Below, piece by piece: positions 8,223 to 17,556 of a stretch of 64,000 nt of DNA. Position numbers and translations under genes: made by a program. The stretch is taken from assembly GCF_022870905.1 (NCBI RefSeq), contig NZ_CP091510.1:124001-188000 (forward strand), read 5' to 3'. Origin of the DNA: Neisseria arctica (lineage in GTDB: Bacteria; Pseudomonadota; Gammaproteobacteria; Burkholderiales; Neisseriaceae). Position 1 is the stretch's first letter, and each line of letters begins with the position of its first letter. A model generated the notes under the pieces. The model was not told the DNA's origin. It saw nothing but the letters and a program-made list of their open reading frames with translations, and ran no database searches.

Positions 8223-9905
8223 TTAATCGTTGGTATTTGCCAATACTTCTTCTAGTGAGGTCAGCCCTTGCATAACTTTTAATAAACCTGCATGGCGTAA
8301 GTCTACCATGCCTTGTTTATAAGCCATATTTTGGATATCAATTTCGGTGCCGTTTTCCATGATCACGCGTTGCATTTCTTCGGTGACCGGCATAACTTCA
8401 TAGACGCCTACACGTCCTTTGAATCCTTTACCCCGGCAGCTGTCACAACCGACGGGGCGGTATAGCGTCCAATCTTTTGCAATATCCTCATCTGAAAAAC
8501 CTGCTTTTTTCAGTGCCGGCAGCGGTGGACGCTCGGCAGGTGCTTTACAGTTTGGACATAAACGGCGTAGCAAGCGCTGTGCCATAATCAGGCTGACCGA
8601 ACTGGCGATATTAAATGGGGCAACGCCCATATTGAGCATGCGGGACAAAGTGGCAGGGGCATTATTGGTGTGTAGGGTTGAGAATACCATGTGACCGGTT
8701 TGTGCGGCTTTAATGGCGATGTCGGCCGTTTCAAGGTCGCGGATCTCCCCTACCATGATAATGTCCGGATCTTGACGCAAGAATGCTTTCAGGGCAGCGG
8801 CAAAGGTAAGACCTTGTTTGTCATTTACGTTGACTTGGTTAATGCCGGGTAAATTAATTTCTGCCGGGTCTTCCGCCGTGGCAATGTTTACATTTTCGGT
8901 ATTCAGAATATTCAGACAGGTATACAGTGAGACGGTTTTGCCCGAGCCTGTCGGACCGGTCACCAAAACCATGCCGTAGGGGCGGTGAATGGCATCGAGC
9001 AGTAATTCTTTTTGGAAAGGCTCGAAACCGAGTTGGTCGATATTTAGGGAGCCGGCATCTGAATTCAGAATCCGCATCACTACTTTTTCGCCAAACAAGG
9101 TGGGCAGTGTGCTGACACGGAAGTCAATCGGGCGGCCATGTTTGTGAAATGCGATTTGAATTCTACCGTCTTGCGGTACACGCTTTTCGGAAATATCGAG
9201 TCTTGCCATTACTTTGATGCGTGAAGCCAATTGTCCGCGTACGGCTACGGGAGGTTGGACTACTTCACGCAACTGCCCGTCTACGCGGAAACGTACGCGA
9301 GCCATTTGTTCGTAAAATTCAAAATGGATATCTGAAGCGCCGGCACTAAGGGCATCGGATAAGGTTTTGTGGATGAACCGGGCAATCGGACCATCTTCGG
9401 CTTCTTCGTTATCCACATACAGCATACCGCCCTGCTGGGCCGAATCCGATTGTTCTTTGCTGATTTCATTAAGGATGGCTGTTGACCTTTGTCCTAACCA
9501 TTCGAGCAGGGTGCTGAGTTGATCGTCACGGACGATGACCAAATCTATTGATGTGCCTGAGGTGAAGGCGGCCTTTTGGAAGTTTTGAATTTGGGTGGGG
9601 TCGGAGACGGCTAAAAATACTTTCCGACCGCGGCGGAAAATCGGTATGCAGCGGTTCTGCAGCATTTGTTCTTCCGTCAACACATCGGTAAGGATATTGG
9701 TACGGGGAAAGTAGCGCAGATCCAACAGTGGATAGCTAAAAATGCGGGCTAATAATTCACCCAGTGCTTGGGGTGTGATGATGTGTTCATCGAAAAGCAT
9801 GGGGATGATGTCTTTGTAATCATCCAATGCTTTTTGATAGCGCTCGATTTTATCGCCGGTCACGATCTGGCTTTGTACCAGTACTCTTAATAACCCAACA
9901 CTCAT
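8223..9905 (-). CDS. pilF: type IV pilus extension ATPase
   Basis: 560 residues; PilF in Neisseria, PilB in Pseudomonas. This hexameric cytoplasmic ATPase drives pilus polymerisation. Seen: the N-terminal MshE/GspE-N type domain, arginine-rich pocket segments, Walker A GPTGSGKT at 317-324 followed by the Asp box and the Walker B-type segment [12 protein letters not shown], the His box region TLHTNNA, and a C-terminal tetracysteine zinc site (CPNC and CDSC). It is the first gene of the operon continuing through pilG, pilD, coaE, zapD and yacG. Confidence 0.94.
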   Translation of the reverse strand: MSVGLLRVLVQSQIVTGDKIERYQKALDDYKDIIPMLFDEHIITPQALGELLARIFSYPLLDLRYFPRTNILTDVLTEEQMLQNRCIPIFRRGRKVFLAVSDPTQIQNFQKAAFTSGTSIDLVIVRDDQLSTLLEWLGQRSTAILNEISKEQSDSAQQGGMLYVDNEEAEDGPIARFIHKTLSDALSAGASDIHFEFYEQMARVRFRVDGQLREVVQPPVAVRGQLASRIKVMARLDISEKRVPQDGRIQIAFHKHGRPIDFRVSTLPTLFGEKVVMRILNSDAGSLNIDQLGFEPFQKELLLDAIHRPYGMVLVTGPTGSGKTVSLYTCLNILNTENVNIATAEDPAEINLPGINQVNVNDKQGLTFAAALKAFLRQDPDIIMVGEIRDLETADIAIKAAQTGHMVFSTLHTNNAPATLSRMLNMGVAPFNIASSVSLIMAQRLLRRLCPNCKAPAERPPLPALKKAGFSDEDIAKDWTLYRPVGCDSCRGKGFKGRVGVYEVMPVTEEMQRVIMENGTEIDIQNMAYKQGMVDLRHAGLLKVMQGLTSLEEVLANTND

Positions 9906-9997
9906 TCTAGGTAACCTGTCTGTTTAGGCCCGAGTGGCTTCCGGTATTGCAATGGTGCCGTCGGATGTTTTGAAATTTAACTATCTAAAGGGTAACT

Positions 9998-10026
9998 ATT
10001 ATAAAGTAACTTGGGTGCGTATCCAA
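9998..10026 (-). promoter_or_regulatory. candidate promoter of the pilF operon
   Basis: On the minus strand TTGGAT (10026-10021), a 17 nt spacer and TATAAT (10003-9998). The -10 is perfect, the -35 weak. The transcript would begin near 9991 with a leader of about 86 nt. The 9906-10133 spacer holds nothing else that I can support; an open frame over it (9934-10137) has no ribosome binding site. Confidence 0.45.
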
Positions 10027-10133
10027 ATACCATGTTGGTTTTTTACGCTTGGCTGCCGGCTTGCCGGTGGGGTGTGTTGGGTTACCGGACTATATGGCTT
10101 TGCAGTTTGGCGGAGTGATATGAGGCGCATTTG

Positions 10134-10994
10134 TTAATTTGATGGGGAGGAGTTGTTTTTGGCCTGTTCCTGTTCTGCTTTATAAGCGCGTAACCATTCA
10201 AGAGCGGCGGCTTTTTCTGATTCGGTACCGTATTTCAAATCGCGTTGGGCCCGTCGGTATGTTGCCCGTGCTTTGGCCTCTTCAACTTGTTGTGCTTGGT
10301 AGGTTTCTCTGTTTGCTGGTACGGTTCGTTGGGCTTGTTGTGCTTGAGCACGGGCCATGGCTTGGGCAATCAGGGCTGTGGGGTTAAAAGCGTTGGATGC
10401 GGGCGCGCTTGCAGTTTCTGTTGTTGTTTGGGTTTTAATTTTTGAAGCGGTTTCACGTTCGGCCAGATAAGTTTTGCGTTCGGCGGCATCGCGTATTTTG
10501 CGATCAGTGTGCCATTGGTATCGTGCTTGGGCATGTTCGGCAGCGGCAAACCGTGGATTGTTTTGTTGCGCTAGAGAACGCGAAATCGGTAGATGGGAGA
10601 CTTGTACAGGCCGCATATGGATGCAATCGACGGGGCAGGCGGGAATACACAGGCGGCAGCCGGTACATTCTTCCGCCAGTACGGTATGCATTAATTTGGA
10701 CGCACCCATAATGGCATCAACAGGGCAGGCGCGGATACATGCGGTACAGCCGATGCAAACGTTTTCATCTATCCAAGCAAGTGCGGGAGTTTGGATTTTC
10801 GCTGGAGTTTGTGGTTGGCGTTTGAGCAACTGCGATAGATCTTGCATGACGACTTCTCCGCCGGGCGCACATAGATGGATGTCGGCTTGATTGGCGACCA
10901 AAGCTTCTGCATAAGGCAGACAGCCTTGATAGCCGCATTCCCGGCATTGGGTTTGAGGCAGCAGGCGGTTGATGGTGTCGACATTGGTACTCAT
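10134..10994 (-). CDS. RsxB/RnfB-like iron-sulfur protein
   Basis: 286 residues from the ATG at 10994; the frame is open further upstream but that part is cysteine- and histidine-rich junk with no ribosome binding site. Domain order: an Fe-S binding domain with Cys17, Cys20, Cys25 and Cys42 (CRECGYQGC), two 4Fe-4S ferredoxin motifs (Cys80/83/86/90 and Cys110/113/116/120), then about 160 residues of Ala/Gln/Arg/Glu-rich helical tail. RnfB of the full Rnf complex begins with a membrane helix; here none precedes the first cluster, and no rnfA, C, D, G or E genes are next to it. It is therefore probably the soluble stand-alone RsxB-type protein common in betaproteobacteria, role uncertain (electron carrier). 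Confidence 0.8.
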   Translation of the reverse strand: MSTNVDTINRLLPQTQCRECGYQGCLPYAEALVANQADIHLCAPGGEVVMQDLSQLLKRQPQTPAKIQTPALAWIDENVCIGCTACIRACPVDAIMGASKLMHTVLAEECTGCRLCIPACPVDCIHMRPVQVSHLPISRSLAQQNNPRFAAAEHAQARYQWHTDRKIRDAAERKTYLAERETASKIKTQTTTETASAPASNAFNPTALIAQAMARAQAQQAQRTVPANRETYQAQQVEEAKARATYRRAQRDLKYGTESEKAAALEWLRAYKAEQEQAKNNSSPSN

Positions 10995-11070
10995 GGCGGA
11001 ATATGCTTGGAAATCAAAAGCGCTGTATTCTAACAGATTGATGCAATGGTAAATAGTACATCGGACAATG

Positions 11071-11102
11071 CAATGCCGTCTGAAAAATTTCAGACGGCAT
11101 TG
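11071..11102 (-). terminator. inverted uptake-sequence terminator after the LprI-like gene
   Basis: 15 bp arms (11071-11085 and 11088-11102) from two opposed AT-type uptake sequences, 39 bp past the stop of the lipoprotein gene. Confidence 0.75.
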
Positions 11103-11140
11103 ATGTATGTGCGGGCTTTTTCCAATATATAGGAACGGAT

Positions 11141-12169
11141 TTAATTGATGGTATATCCGCGCAAATACTGGCTGCGTTCGCGTGTCATACGGGTGTCGCA
11201 TTGCAGCTGCATATATTCGGCCTGTAAGGTTGTATTGGCGGTTGCAGCGGCTTGGCGGCAGCTGTTATTTTTGCTTTGAATCCAGCTGCGCTGCTCGCTT
11301 AACAGGCTTTGTTGTACGGTAGGATCAATGCGGTTCCATAATGCGTTGATTTCATTATCGGCATTGCGGTTGTTGGTGCGGGCTTGCTCCAATTCGTTAG
11401 CCGAAAAGAGGATTTCTTCATTATTGGTAATAGCGGGGGTGAGCACTTCTGCAGGTTGGGTATTTTCAGTTCCGCTCATAACCGTACTGGCGGCATTATT
11501 ATCCAGAATATCTTGGGGATCGAGTGATGGCGGAAGCTCTACCGGCGGTTGTTTCAGATAGTTAAGTGCATCAGCACGGTTAACGGGCTGGCCGTTTATG
11601 ACAAGGATGTCTTTAATTCCGTATGGCATCAGGACTGCTGACAATAGCTGTGCGGTAGAGGTTAGATTGTTGTCGGTATAATTGACAGCTTTAAGTCCGT
11701 TATCTGTAACCGGCGTGTAGCTGATATTTTGTGTGAAGCGGCCGCTGCCATCGTATTGCAAGGTCGTTCCGGTGGTACGCTGTTGGATGATTTGGGGAAT
11801 GGTTTGGTCGGGGTACAGCAGTGGGCTGTTGGTTTGAGTAGCGGTTAAATTACCTGCCGGAATCCGGATGTCCAGATTGGCTGTGCAGACTTGTGTACCG
11901 TTACGGTTTTCTTGTTTGGCGTTTTCAAGATTAATTAACAATTCGCTTGCCGCCGCAATCACTTTATCTGCATCGACAAATTGGCGGGTATCGTTTTGTG
12001 CGAAAGCACGGGCGTCTTGTTTGATAGTGTCTTGGATATTATTACGTACGTTTTGTATAACGGCCGGATCGTTACAGGCCAGTTGCGTAGTATTTTCTTC
12101 TGCTTTATCGCTACAGGCGCTTAATGTTGTTGCCATAAGTGCCAAGGTGAGCCATTTTTTTGAATGCAT
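11141..12169 (-). CDS. lipoprotein with C-terminal LprI-like domain
   Basis: 342 residues from the ATG at 12169, chosen because it follows an AAAGG site and opens directly into a lipoprotein signal peptide ending LSAC (lipobox). The longer frame (12208) adds a charged leader that would spoil the signal. The last 70 or so residues ([20 protein letters not shown] onward, with paired cysteines) match the LprI/DUF1311 lysozyme-inhibitor-type domain. The first 230 residues have low-complexity Asn/Gln/Thr-rich stretches and resemble nothing I recognise. A periplasmic or outer-membrane protein acting on lysozyme is a family-based guess only. Confidence 0.75.
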   Translation of the reverse strand: MHSKKWLTLALMATTLSACSDKAEENTTQLACNDPAVIQNVRNNIQDTIKQDARAFAQNDTRQFVDADKVIAAASELLINLENAKQENRNGTQVCTANLDIRIPAGNLTATQTNSPLLYPDQTIPQIIQQRTTGTTLQYDGSGRFTQNISYTPVTDNGLKAVNYTDNNLTSTAQLLSAVLMPYGIKDILVINGQPVNRADALNYLKQPPVELPPSLDPQDILDNNAASTVMSGTENTQPAEVLTPAITNNEEILFSANELEQARTNNRNADNEINALWNRIDPTVQQSLLSEQRSWIQSKNNSCRQAAATANTTLQAEYMQLQCDTRMTRERSQYLRGYTIN

Positions 12170-12335
12170 GATTCTGCCTTTGCGGTTGGTTTTATCTGTG
12201 TGCATCATAGCAAAAGGGCTTGGGCAGGGTAAAATTTTACCGCTTTTTTACAGGCTTTAGCGGTTGCATACGGATCAGGTATTTGTTTAGAGAAGTTGGA
12301 AATAAATATTTAGGCAACTGTTTAGATATTGGAAA

Positions 12336-12363
12336 AGCCGTCTGAAAATTTTCAGACGGCTTC
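12336..12363 (-). terminator. inverted uptake-sequence terminator after the aromatic permease
   Basis: Perfect 28 bp palindrome: 14 bp arms (AAGCCGTCTGAAAA) at 12336-12349 and 12350-12363 with no spacer, 61 bp past the permease stop. Confidence 0.75.
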
Positions 12364-12423
12364 TTGATTATAGAAAATTTATTTTCGTAGCGATCATATT
12401 TAAAGAAAAAGGGTAAAGCCGGC

Positions 12424-13665
12424 CTATCCTTTAAATACGGGTACCATCTCAAAGCGGCTTAATAATTGGGCCGCAACGTTTACTACGCCAAAGAGGAAAA
12501 TCCACACGATCAATATATGGCCGCCGAAGACACGATAACCGGCAGTATTCGGAAAGCGGTTGCGTGCACGGTAAAGCAGCATGGCCGGAATAAATGCGGT
12601 CCAAACAGTAGCAGCCAGGCCGACATAGCCGATAACGGTTACGAAACCTGTAGGAAATGCCAAACAAGCGGCCAGTGGCGGTAAGAAAGTGAGGGCGGCT
12701 GTTTTGCTTCTTCCCGATAGAGTGTTGTTCCATTTGAACTTATCGGCAAGGTAGTCGAACAGGCCGAGGGTTACGCCGAGAAATGAAGTTGCAATCGCCA
12801 AATAGGCAAACAGTGTTAGCAAACTGCCCATATGGCCTATGGAGGCAAAGGGGGAAAGCGTTTCGATCAAGACTGAAACTTGCCCTTCGGCCGCAATAAC
12901 GGGGCCAAACTCATTTCGCGGCAGGTTGCCGTGTATAGCCGCTTGCCAAAGAATATAGATAACCAATGCGATAAGTGTACCTATCCACAGAGCACGGGCT
13001 ACTTTGGGTGCATCACCGTTAAAGTATTTGAGCAAACTTGATACATTACCGTGAAAGCCGAATGATGCCAGACAAACAGGCAGAGCCGCCGCCGCATAAA
13101 TCCAATAACGGGTATTTTCGGCAGCTTGGGTATCGAATAAAACAGGGAGCTTGATGCTGCCGAGCAGGCCGCCGGTAGCCCAGAAAAAGGTGATTACCAT
13201 GCCGCCGATCATGATGGCGGTAAGCCTGTCGACAACGCGGGTAGAAAGCCATACGCAAACAGCCAATATTAGAAAAAATACAAGTTGTCCTACAGGCAGG
13301 GCGACGGGGGTACCGAGAAAGTTACCCAAACCTTGTGCGGTAAGATCCCCGCCAACGAAAATATAGGCGTATGTCAGTAAATACAGCACGAAAGCAACGG
13401 CAATACCGTTAATAGTGTTCCATACCGGACCGAGTAAATCTTTGACCATCGTATCAAAGCTGGCGCCATGGGGGTAATGCGTATTGACTTCGAGTAGCAT
13501 CAGCCCCGAAGAAAGCATGCAAAACCAAGTGTAAAACAATACAATTAACGAACCTGTGAACCAAATTCCCGCAGTGGCGGTAGGGTTGGCAAACATACCG
13601 GCACCGATAACGGTGCCGGCGATAATCAATGCGCCGCCGATAAGTGACGGATTTTTTGCAGACAT
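12424..13665 (-). CDS. aromatic amino acid permease, TyrP/Mtr type
   Basis: 413 residues with 11 hydrophobic segments. It belongs to the hydroxy/aromatic amino acid permease family (proton-driven uptake of tyrosine or tryptophan). The N-terminus GGALIIAGTVIGAGMFANP is the family's conserved first helix, and the glycine-rich FGFHGNVSSLLKYFNGD segment is also typical. TyrP and Mtr cannot be separated by eye, so no symbol is given. It has terminators on both sides and is transcribed alone. Confidence 0.85.
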   Translation of the reverse strand: MSAKNPSLIGGALIIAGTVIGAGMFANPTATAGIWFTGSLIVLFYTWFCMLSSGLMLLEVNTHYPHGASFDTMVKDLLGPVWNTINGIAVAFVLYLLTYAYIFVGGDLTAQGLGNFLGTPVALPVGQLVFFLILAVCVWLSTRVVDRLTAIMIGGMVITFFWATGGLLGSIKLPVLFDTQAAENTRYWIYAAAALPVCLASFGFHGNVSSLLKYFNGDAPKVARALWIGTLIALVIYILWQAAIHGNLPRNEFGPVIAAEGQVSVLIETLSPFASIGHMGSLLTLFAYLAIATSFLGVTLGLFDYLADKFKWNNTLSGRSKTAALTFLPPLAACLAFPTGFVTVIGYVGLAATVWTAFIPAMLLYRARNRFPNTAGYRVFGGHILIVWIFLFGVVNVAAQLLSRFEMVPVFKG

Positions 13666-13793
13666 GATTTCCTTTCCGAGTGGGCAAGTTTTTGAAATCC
13701 AAAAAATATATGGTCTAAACCATAATAAAATTGTTTTTGAATTTGCTGGTTATTTGGATTTACGGGATCTGATTATTATATTGCAATTAAGTC

Positions 13794-13825
13794 AGATGCC
13801 GTCTGAAAAGTTTCAGACGGCATCT
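13794..13825 (-). terminator. inverted uptake-sequence terminator after cysS
   Basis: 15 bp arms (13794-13808 and 13811-13825) made of opposed AT-type uptake sequences, 80 bp downstream of the cysS stop. Confidence 0.75.
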
Positions 13826-13904
13826 ACATCATAATTGGGCAAACTCCGGGAAGAAGCTGGGAATCTTTGACAAGATAGCAGTCGACTGCCTGTTTGAAAT
13901 CAAA

Positions 13905-15314
13905 TTAGCCGCGTCGCCAGCTGGTGCCTGTTGCGCTATCTTCCAAAATAATATTTTGCGCTTGCAGCAAATCGCGGATTCGGTCGGACTCGGCCCAGTT
14001 TTTTTCAGTGCGCGCCTGTTTGCGTTGGGCAATCAGTGCGTCAATTTCTTTGTTTGACAGGCCGTCTGAAGCTCCTCCTTGCAAAAACTCTTTAGGTTCA
14101 CGCTGTAATAGTCCGATAATACCGCCCAAGGCTTTCAGACAACCTGCCAACTCGGCACTACCTGTTTTATTGGTTTCGTTAGCCAGCTCGAACAATACCG
14201 CCATAGCCTCTACCGTACCGAAATCATCATTCATAGCAGCAAAGAAGCGGCGGGTATAGTCGTTGGCATTTTCGTGAATATCAAATTCTACCGGGGGAGT
14301 ATTTTTCAGCGTCGTGTAAAGTCGGGTGAGCGCGCCTTTAGCATCATCCAGATGGGCATCGGAGTAATTCAGCGGGCTGCGGTAGTGGGCGCGTAGGATA
14401 AAGAAGCGCACCACTTCGGCATCGTATTGCTTCAATACATCGCGAATGGTGAAGAAATTTCCCAAGGATTTAGACATTTTTTCGCCGTCTACACGGATAA
14501 AGCCATTGTGCAGCCAGTATTTCACATGGCTTTCAATGGTTTTTCCGGCGTGGCTGTGTCCGCAATGGCCGCCGTGTGCACCGCAGCTTTGGGCGATTTC
14601 GTTTTCATGATGCGGAAACTGCAAATCTGCTCCCCCCCCATGGATATCAAAAGTATCGCCGAACAATTCCTCACTCATGGCCGAACATTCGATATGCCAA
14701 CCGGGGCGGCCTTTGCCCCAAGGGCTTTCCCAAAAGTCTGCCTCGTTGGGTTTGGCGGCCTTCCATAACACGAAATCTAAAGGATCGCGTTTGAAAGAAT
14801 CGACCTCCACACGTTCACCGGCGCGCAAATCATCAAGCGATTTGCCCGAGAGTTGTCCGTAGGCAGGAAATTCGCGCACGGCGTAGTAAACATCGCCGTT
14901 GTCAGCGGCATAGGCTTTGCCGTTGGCAATCAAACGCTCGATCATGGAAATCATTTGTGTTACATGTTCGGTGGCTTTCGGCTCAACATCGGGGCGTAAC
15001 ACACCCAAAGCGGCGGCATCTTCATTCATCGCTTCGATGAATCGGGCGGTTAGTTCGGTAATGGTTTCGCCGTTGTCGGCGGCACGGGCGATGATTTTGT
15101 CATCGATGTCGGTAATGTTGCGGACATAAGTGAGCGGATAGCCGCTTTGTCGCAACCAACGCGCAATCATATCGAACACCACCATCACGCGGGCATGGCC
15201 TAAATGGCAATAGTCGTAAACGGTCATGCCGCAAACATACATACGCACGTTTGCGGGGTTGATGGGGGCAAAGGGTTCTTTTTGACGGGTTAGGGTGTTG
15301 TAGAGGTTTAGCAT
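13905..15314 (-). CDS. cysS: cysteine-tRNA ligase
   Basis: 469 residues, close to the 461 of E. coli CysRS. It charges tRNA-Cys. Seen: Cys28 of the catalytic zinc site in YVCGMTVYD, the HIGH-type motif HLGH at 37-40, the [11 protein letters not shown] stretch that carries further zinc ligands, KMSKS at 279-283, and the class Ia anticodon-binding C-terminal domain. An AG-type uptake sequence lies in the coding region near 14060. The gene appears monocistronic. Confidence 0.95.
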   Translation of the reverse strand: MLNLYNTLTRQKEPFAPINPANVRMYVCGMTVYDYCHLGHARVMVVFDMIARWLRQSGYPLTYVRNITDIDDKIIARAADNGETITELTARFIEAMNEDAAALGVLRPDVEPKATEHVTQMISMIERLIANGKAYAADNGDVYYAVREFPAYGQLSGKSLDDLRAGERVEVDSFKRDPLDFVLWKAAKPNEADFWESPWGKGRPGWHIECSAMSEELFGDTFDIHGGGADLQFPHHENEIAQSCGAHGGHCGHSHAGKTIESHVKYWLHNGFIRVDGEKMSKSLGNFFTIRDVLKQYDAEVVRFFILRAHYRSPLNYSDAHLDDAKGALTRLYTTLKNTPPVEFDIHENANDYTRRFFAAMNDDFGTVEAMAVLFELANETNKTGSAELAGCLKALGGIIGLLQREPKEFLQGGASDGLSNKEIDALIAQRKQARTEKNWAESDRIRDLLQAQNIILEDSATGTSWRRG

Positions 15315-15640
15315 GGGTTCCTACAAATTTAAAATATTAACAATAGACTATCATTGCTGTTGCTTTTCAATGACATTATAGCGGTCTTGTGGTTACTTGC
15401 CGATAGATACACAAGCTATTCTTCCCTCCTAGAAGCTATATCCAGTTGGCTAATTAAAGCCATTCATTGGGCATTTATTTTATAATGATTTTTAGGGAGT
15501 GCATGAATAGCCAAATGGTTTTAATCACTATACCAATACCCAGCAACACAGTATCGCTTTTGGGTGCGTACGGTTTTTCGCTCCATTATGAATTTATATG
15601 GTGGAAGTTGAATAAAAATTGGTTTATAAAATCAGGAAAT
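15315..15640. other. spacer between cysS and the lipase-like gene
   Basis: 326 bp. It holds the cysS -10 element. No terminator for the lipase-like gene and no uptake sequence is visible. On the plus strand TATAAT (15481-15486), GGGAG (15495-15499) and an ATG (15503) precede a 49-codon open frame ending at 15652 inside the lipase-like gene's 3' end; its product MNSQMVLITIPIPSNTV... resembles nothing I know and may be chance. Confidence 0.45.
15375..15380 (-). promoter_or_regulatory. candidate -10 element of cysS
   Basis: Reads TATAAT on the minus strand, 60 bp ahead of the cysS start, with a leader of about 54 nt. No good -35 is visible at 16-18 nt. Confidence 0.35.
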
Positions 15641-16876
15641 TTAACCGAATGAACGTGATAAACTTCTCTGTTGCTCTTCGTATTGTTGAAAGATATGGCT
15701 TTTTTGAGTTGTTGCTAATTCCTGCTTATAATTCTCTTCTTGCCCAATCTTTTGACTAGACCTCTCATTAAATTGAGCGACCTCTTCACTATGCTTTACA
15801 AGTATCTGTTGGGTATAGGAACCATCAGTATCACTAAGAAGGTTGTGCAGCATAACTGTGAGTTCGTCGTATCTGGATTGTGGAGCTTTTGCAGTTTGTA
15901 TTGTTGAGTGGAGGGGGAGGAGAAAGTTTTGATCTTCATGTATTTCTGAAGTTATCTGTTCGTTAAATTCCTGATTAACGATCATTTGGGCAAGGTGAAT
16001 TTGAGAGGTAGTTGAATCTGTAGAAACTTCCAAGAGCGCTTTGCTCTTCCAGATGGCTCCATTAATTTTGTCCTGAATGTATTGGATGCTTTTTCCTGAT
16101 TTTTCCGCTTCTTTTTTAAACTCTGAACGGAATTCCATAATTAGTCTTTTGTTTTCGTTGGAAAATTTCTTATCTTGCTGGGAGAGTCCATTTTTTTCGA
16201 AATTGGAGAGACTGTGATCCATAAAGGCACCACTCACAGCAACCTGCCAAGGAGAATTAGGTATTGCTTTATTTATCCCTTCGCCATAGCCGCCACCATA
16301 CAGAATCGCGCGCTCGGTATAATTTAGGTAATATTCTACCTTGCCTAGATGCGGACTGGCTGCACTGACAGGGTCGGTAGCACGGACGTGGTTGGTAATC
16401 AGAGCGGAGTTATTTTGCTTCCCATGCTTTTTTTCTTTTAAATCAGCTGCGCCGTAGGCATTAAATGTTTCGGTTTTATGGCCGTAATTATAACCGCACA
16501 ATTGCGCCAAAGCGCCGCCCAGCGAATGGCCTGTCTGTAAGATGGCTGCACCTTGATACTCGGATTGACTCAAGGAGATTGCTATGTTTGTCAGCCTTTC
16601 GGCATCGGGATACTGGTTGTTGGCTTTATTGATTGCCATGCCTAGGTCGGTTAGGATATCGGCGGCCCGTGTTCCCTTTTCCGACAAAGTGCCGCGGTGT
16701 GTGACGATCAACTCATTGGTATCTTCTCGATGTAGAATGTAGCCATCGTAACCAGATTGAGTATGTAGGGTTTTGATGACTTTATATTGAATACCATCCA
16801 AGCCTACGATTTTTTGTTGTTCTTGCAGATTTTTATAGGCTAAGGCCGAGGCAGCCAAATAATTTTGCGTATTCAT
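15641..16876 (-). CDS. lipase-like alpha/beta hydrolase, possible phospholipase effector
   Basis: 411 residues, no signal peptide. The nucleophile elbow GHSLGG lies at 116-121 (Ser118); RATDPVSA (Asp168) and FMDHSLSNFE (His221) supply plausible acid and base, completing a Ser-Asp-His triad typical of class 3 lipase/DUF2974-type hydrolases. After residue 225 comes a helical, Glu/Gln/Ser-rich region of about 190 residues that I do not recognise. The DP...DHS arrangement also occurs in lipase effectors of bacterial secretion systems. The gene follows the lipoprotein gene by 2 bp, with GGAG lying inside the end of that gene, so the two are translationally coupled. The region is AT-rich and no uptake sequence was seen. 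Lipase-like is fairly safe; an effector role is inference. Confidence 0.65.
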   Translation of the reverse strand: MNTQNYLAASALAYKNLQEQQKIVGLDGIQYKVIKTLHTQSGYDGYILHREDTNELIVTHRGTLSEKGTRAADILTDLGMAINKANNQYPDAERLTNIAISLSQSEYQGAAILQTGHSLGGALAQLCGYNYGHKTETFNAYGAADLKEKKHGKQNNSALITNHVRATDPVSAASPHLGKVEYYLNYTERAILYGGGYGEGINKAIPNSPWQVAVSGAFMDHSLSNFEKNGLSQQDKKFSNENKRLIMEFRSEFKKEAEKSGKSIQYIQDKINGAIWKSKALLEVSTDSTTSQIHLAQMIVNQEFNEQITSEIHEDQNFLLPLHSTIQTAKAPQSRYDELTVMLHNLLSDTDGSYTQQILVKHSEEVAQFNERSSQKIGQEENYKQELATTQKSHIFQQYEEQQRSLSRSFG

Positions 16877-16878
16877 AT

Positions 16879-17556
16879 TTACATTCTCCGGATTTCTAGT
16901 TCAACACGGAATGTGTTTGTTAAATCAATACCTCTCTGCTGAGCTTTTTCTGCCGTAATACCAACCGAAACGAGTCCTGTTTCACTATCATACCAATTTG
17001 CAATCGGATAATTTTGTTTTTGGTGATAATAAACCAGTTTTGCTGTTGCTCCTTTTTTTGATAGATTTTGTAATATTTCTTTATCAATGTCTTCTGAGAA
17101 ATAGGTACTCTTTTTATTGTTATTAGCTCTAAAATTTAGAGAAATACCAAAATTTTCCCATAAACAAACTCCCTGTCCATAATAGTCTTCATTTAATGGT
17201 CTGTCTGTATAAAATACCCCTTTATAAACTGTATTGCTGATTTTTTGCAAAGCAAATTGAGGTTGATAAAGAATATAAGAGGTAGCTCCCGCTAAACGGT
17301 TGATGGTAATCATGCAGTTTCGTGCGGTATAATTTTCTACCAGCTCCACAATTTCAAACTCACCGGGTACGTCTTTAAATGTTACCGTTACTTCATGCTG
17401 TTGGTGTTTTTTTGGATTTTCTGTGACTACAGGGTCGCGTTCTGCTTTGGGTAGTCCGCGCAAATCATAAGCCGAATCAAACATTTTTCCGTTCTCCAAG
17501 TGGCAGGCTGTCAGTATGATTATCGAGCAGCTTATTAAAGCTAGCAATTTTTTCAT
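16879..17556 (-). CDS. lipoprotein coupled to the lipase-like gene, possible immunity protein
   Basis: 225 residues. A clear lipoprotein signal peptide (MKKLLALISCSIIILTAC, lipobox LTAC, lipidated Cys18) puts the product in the periplasm or on a membrane. The mature part looks beta-rich, with two further cysteines (about 98 and 150) that could pair. I do not recognise a family. AAAGGA precedes the ATG at 17556. It is the first gene of a two-gene unit, with the lipase-like gene 2 bp downstream. Periplasmic lipoproteins paired with lipases are the usual arrangement for immunity to phospholipase (Tle/Tli) effectors, so immunity is a reasonable guess; a chaperone, foldase-like helper or regulator of the lipase is possible. 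Confidence 0.6.
   Translation of the reverse strand: MKKLLALISCSIIILTACHLENGKMFDSAYDLRGLPKAERDPVVTENPKKHQQHEVTVTFKDVPGEFEIVELVENYTARNCMITINRLAGATSYILYQPQFALQKISNTVYKGVFYTDRPLNEDYYGQGVCLWENFGISLNFRANNNKKSTYFSEDIDKEILQNLSKKGATAKLVYYHQKQNYPIANWYDSETGLVSVGITAEKAQQRGIDLTNTFRVELEIRRM

Noticed and set aside
9934..10137. 67-codon frame over the pilF upstream region
   Set aside because: It covers the likely pilF promoter, has no ribosome binding site, and the product resembles nothing.
10995..11201. N-terminal extension of the RsxB-like protein
   Set aside because: It runs through the spacer and the lipoprotein terminator; the ATG at 10994 begins the recognisable protein.
15641..17556. Part of a type VI secretion or MafB toxin cluster
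   Set aside because: No VgrG, PAAR, Rhs, Hcp, MafA or structural gene is present; only a two-gene pair is supported.
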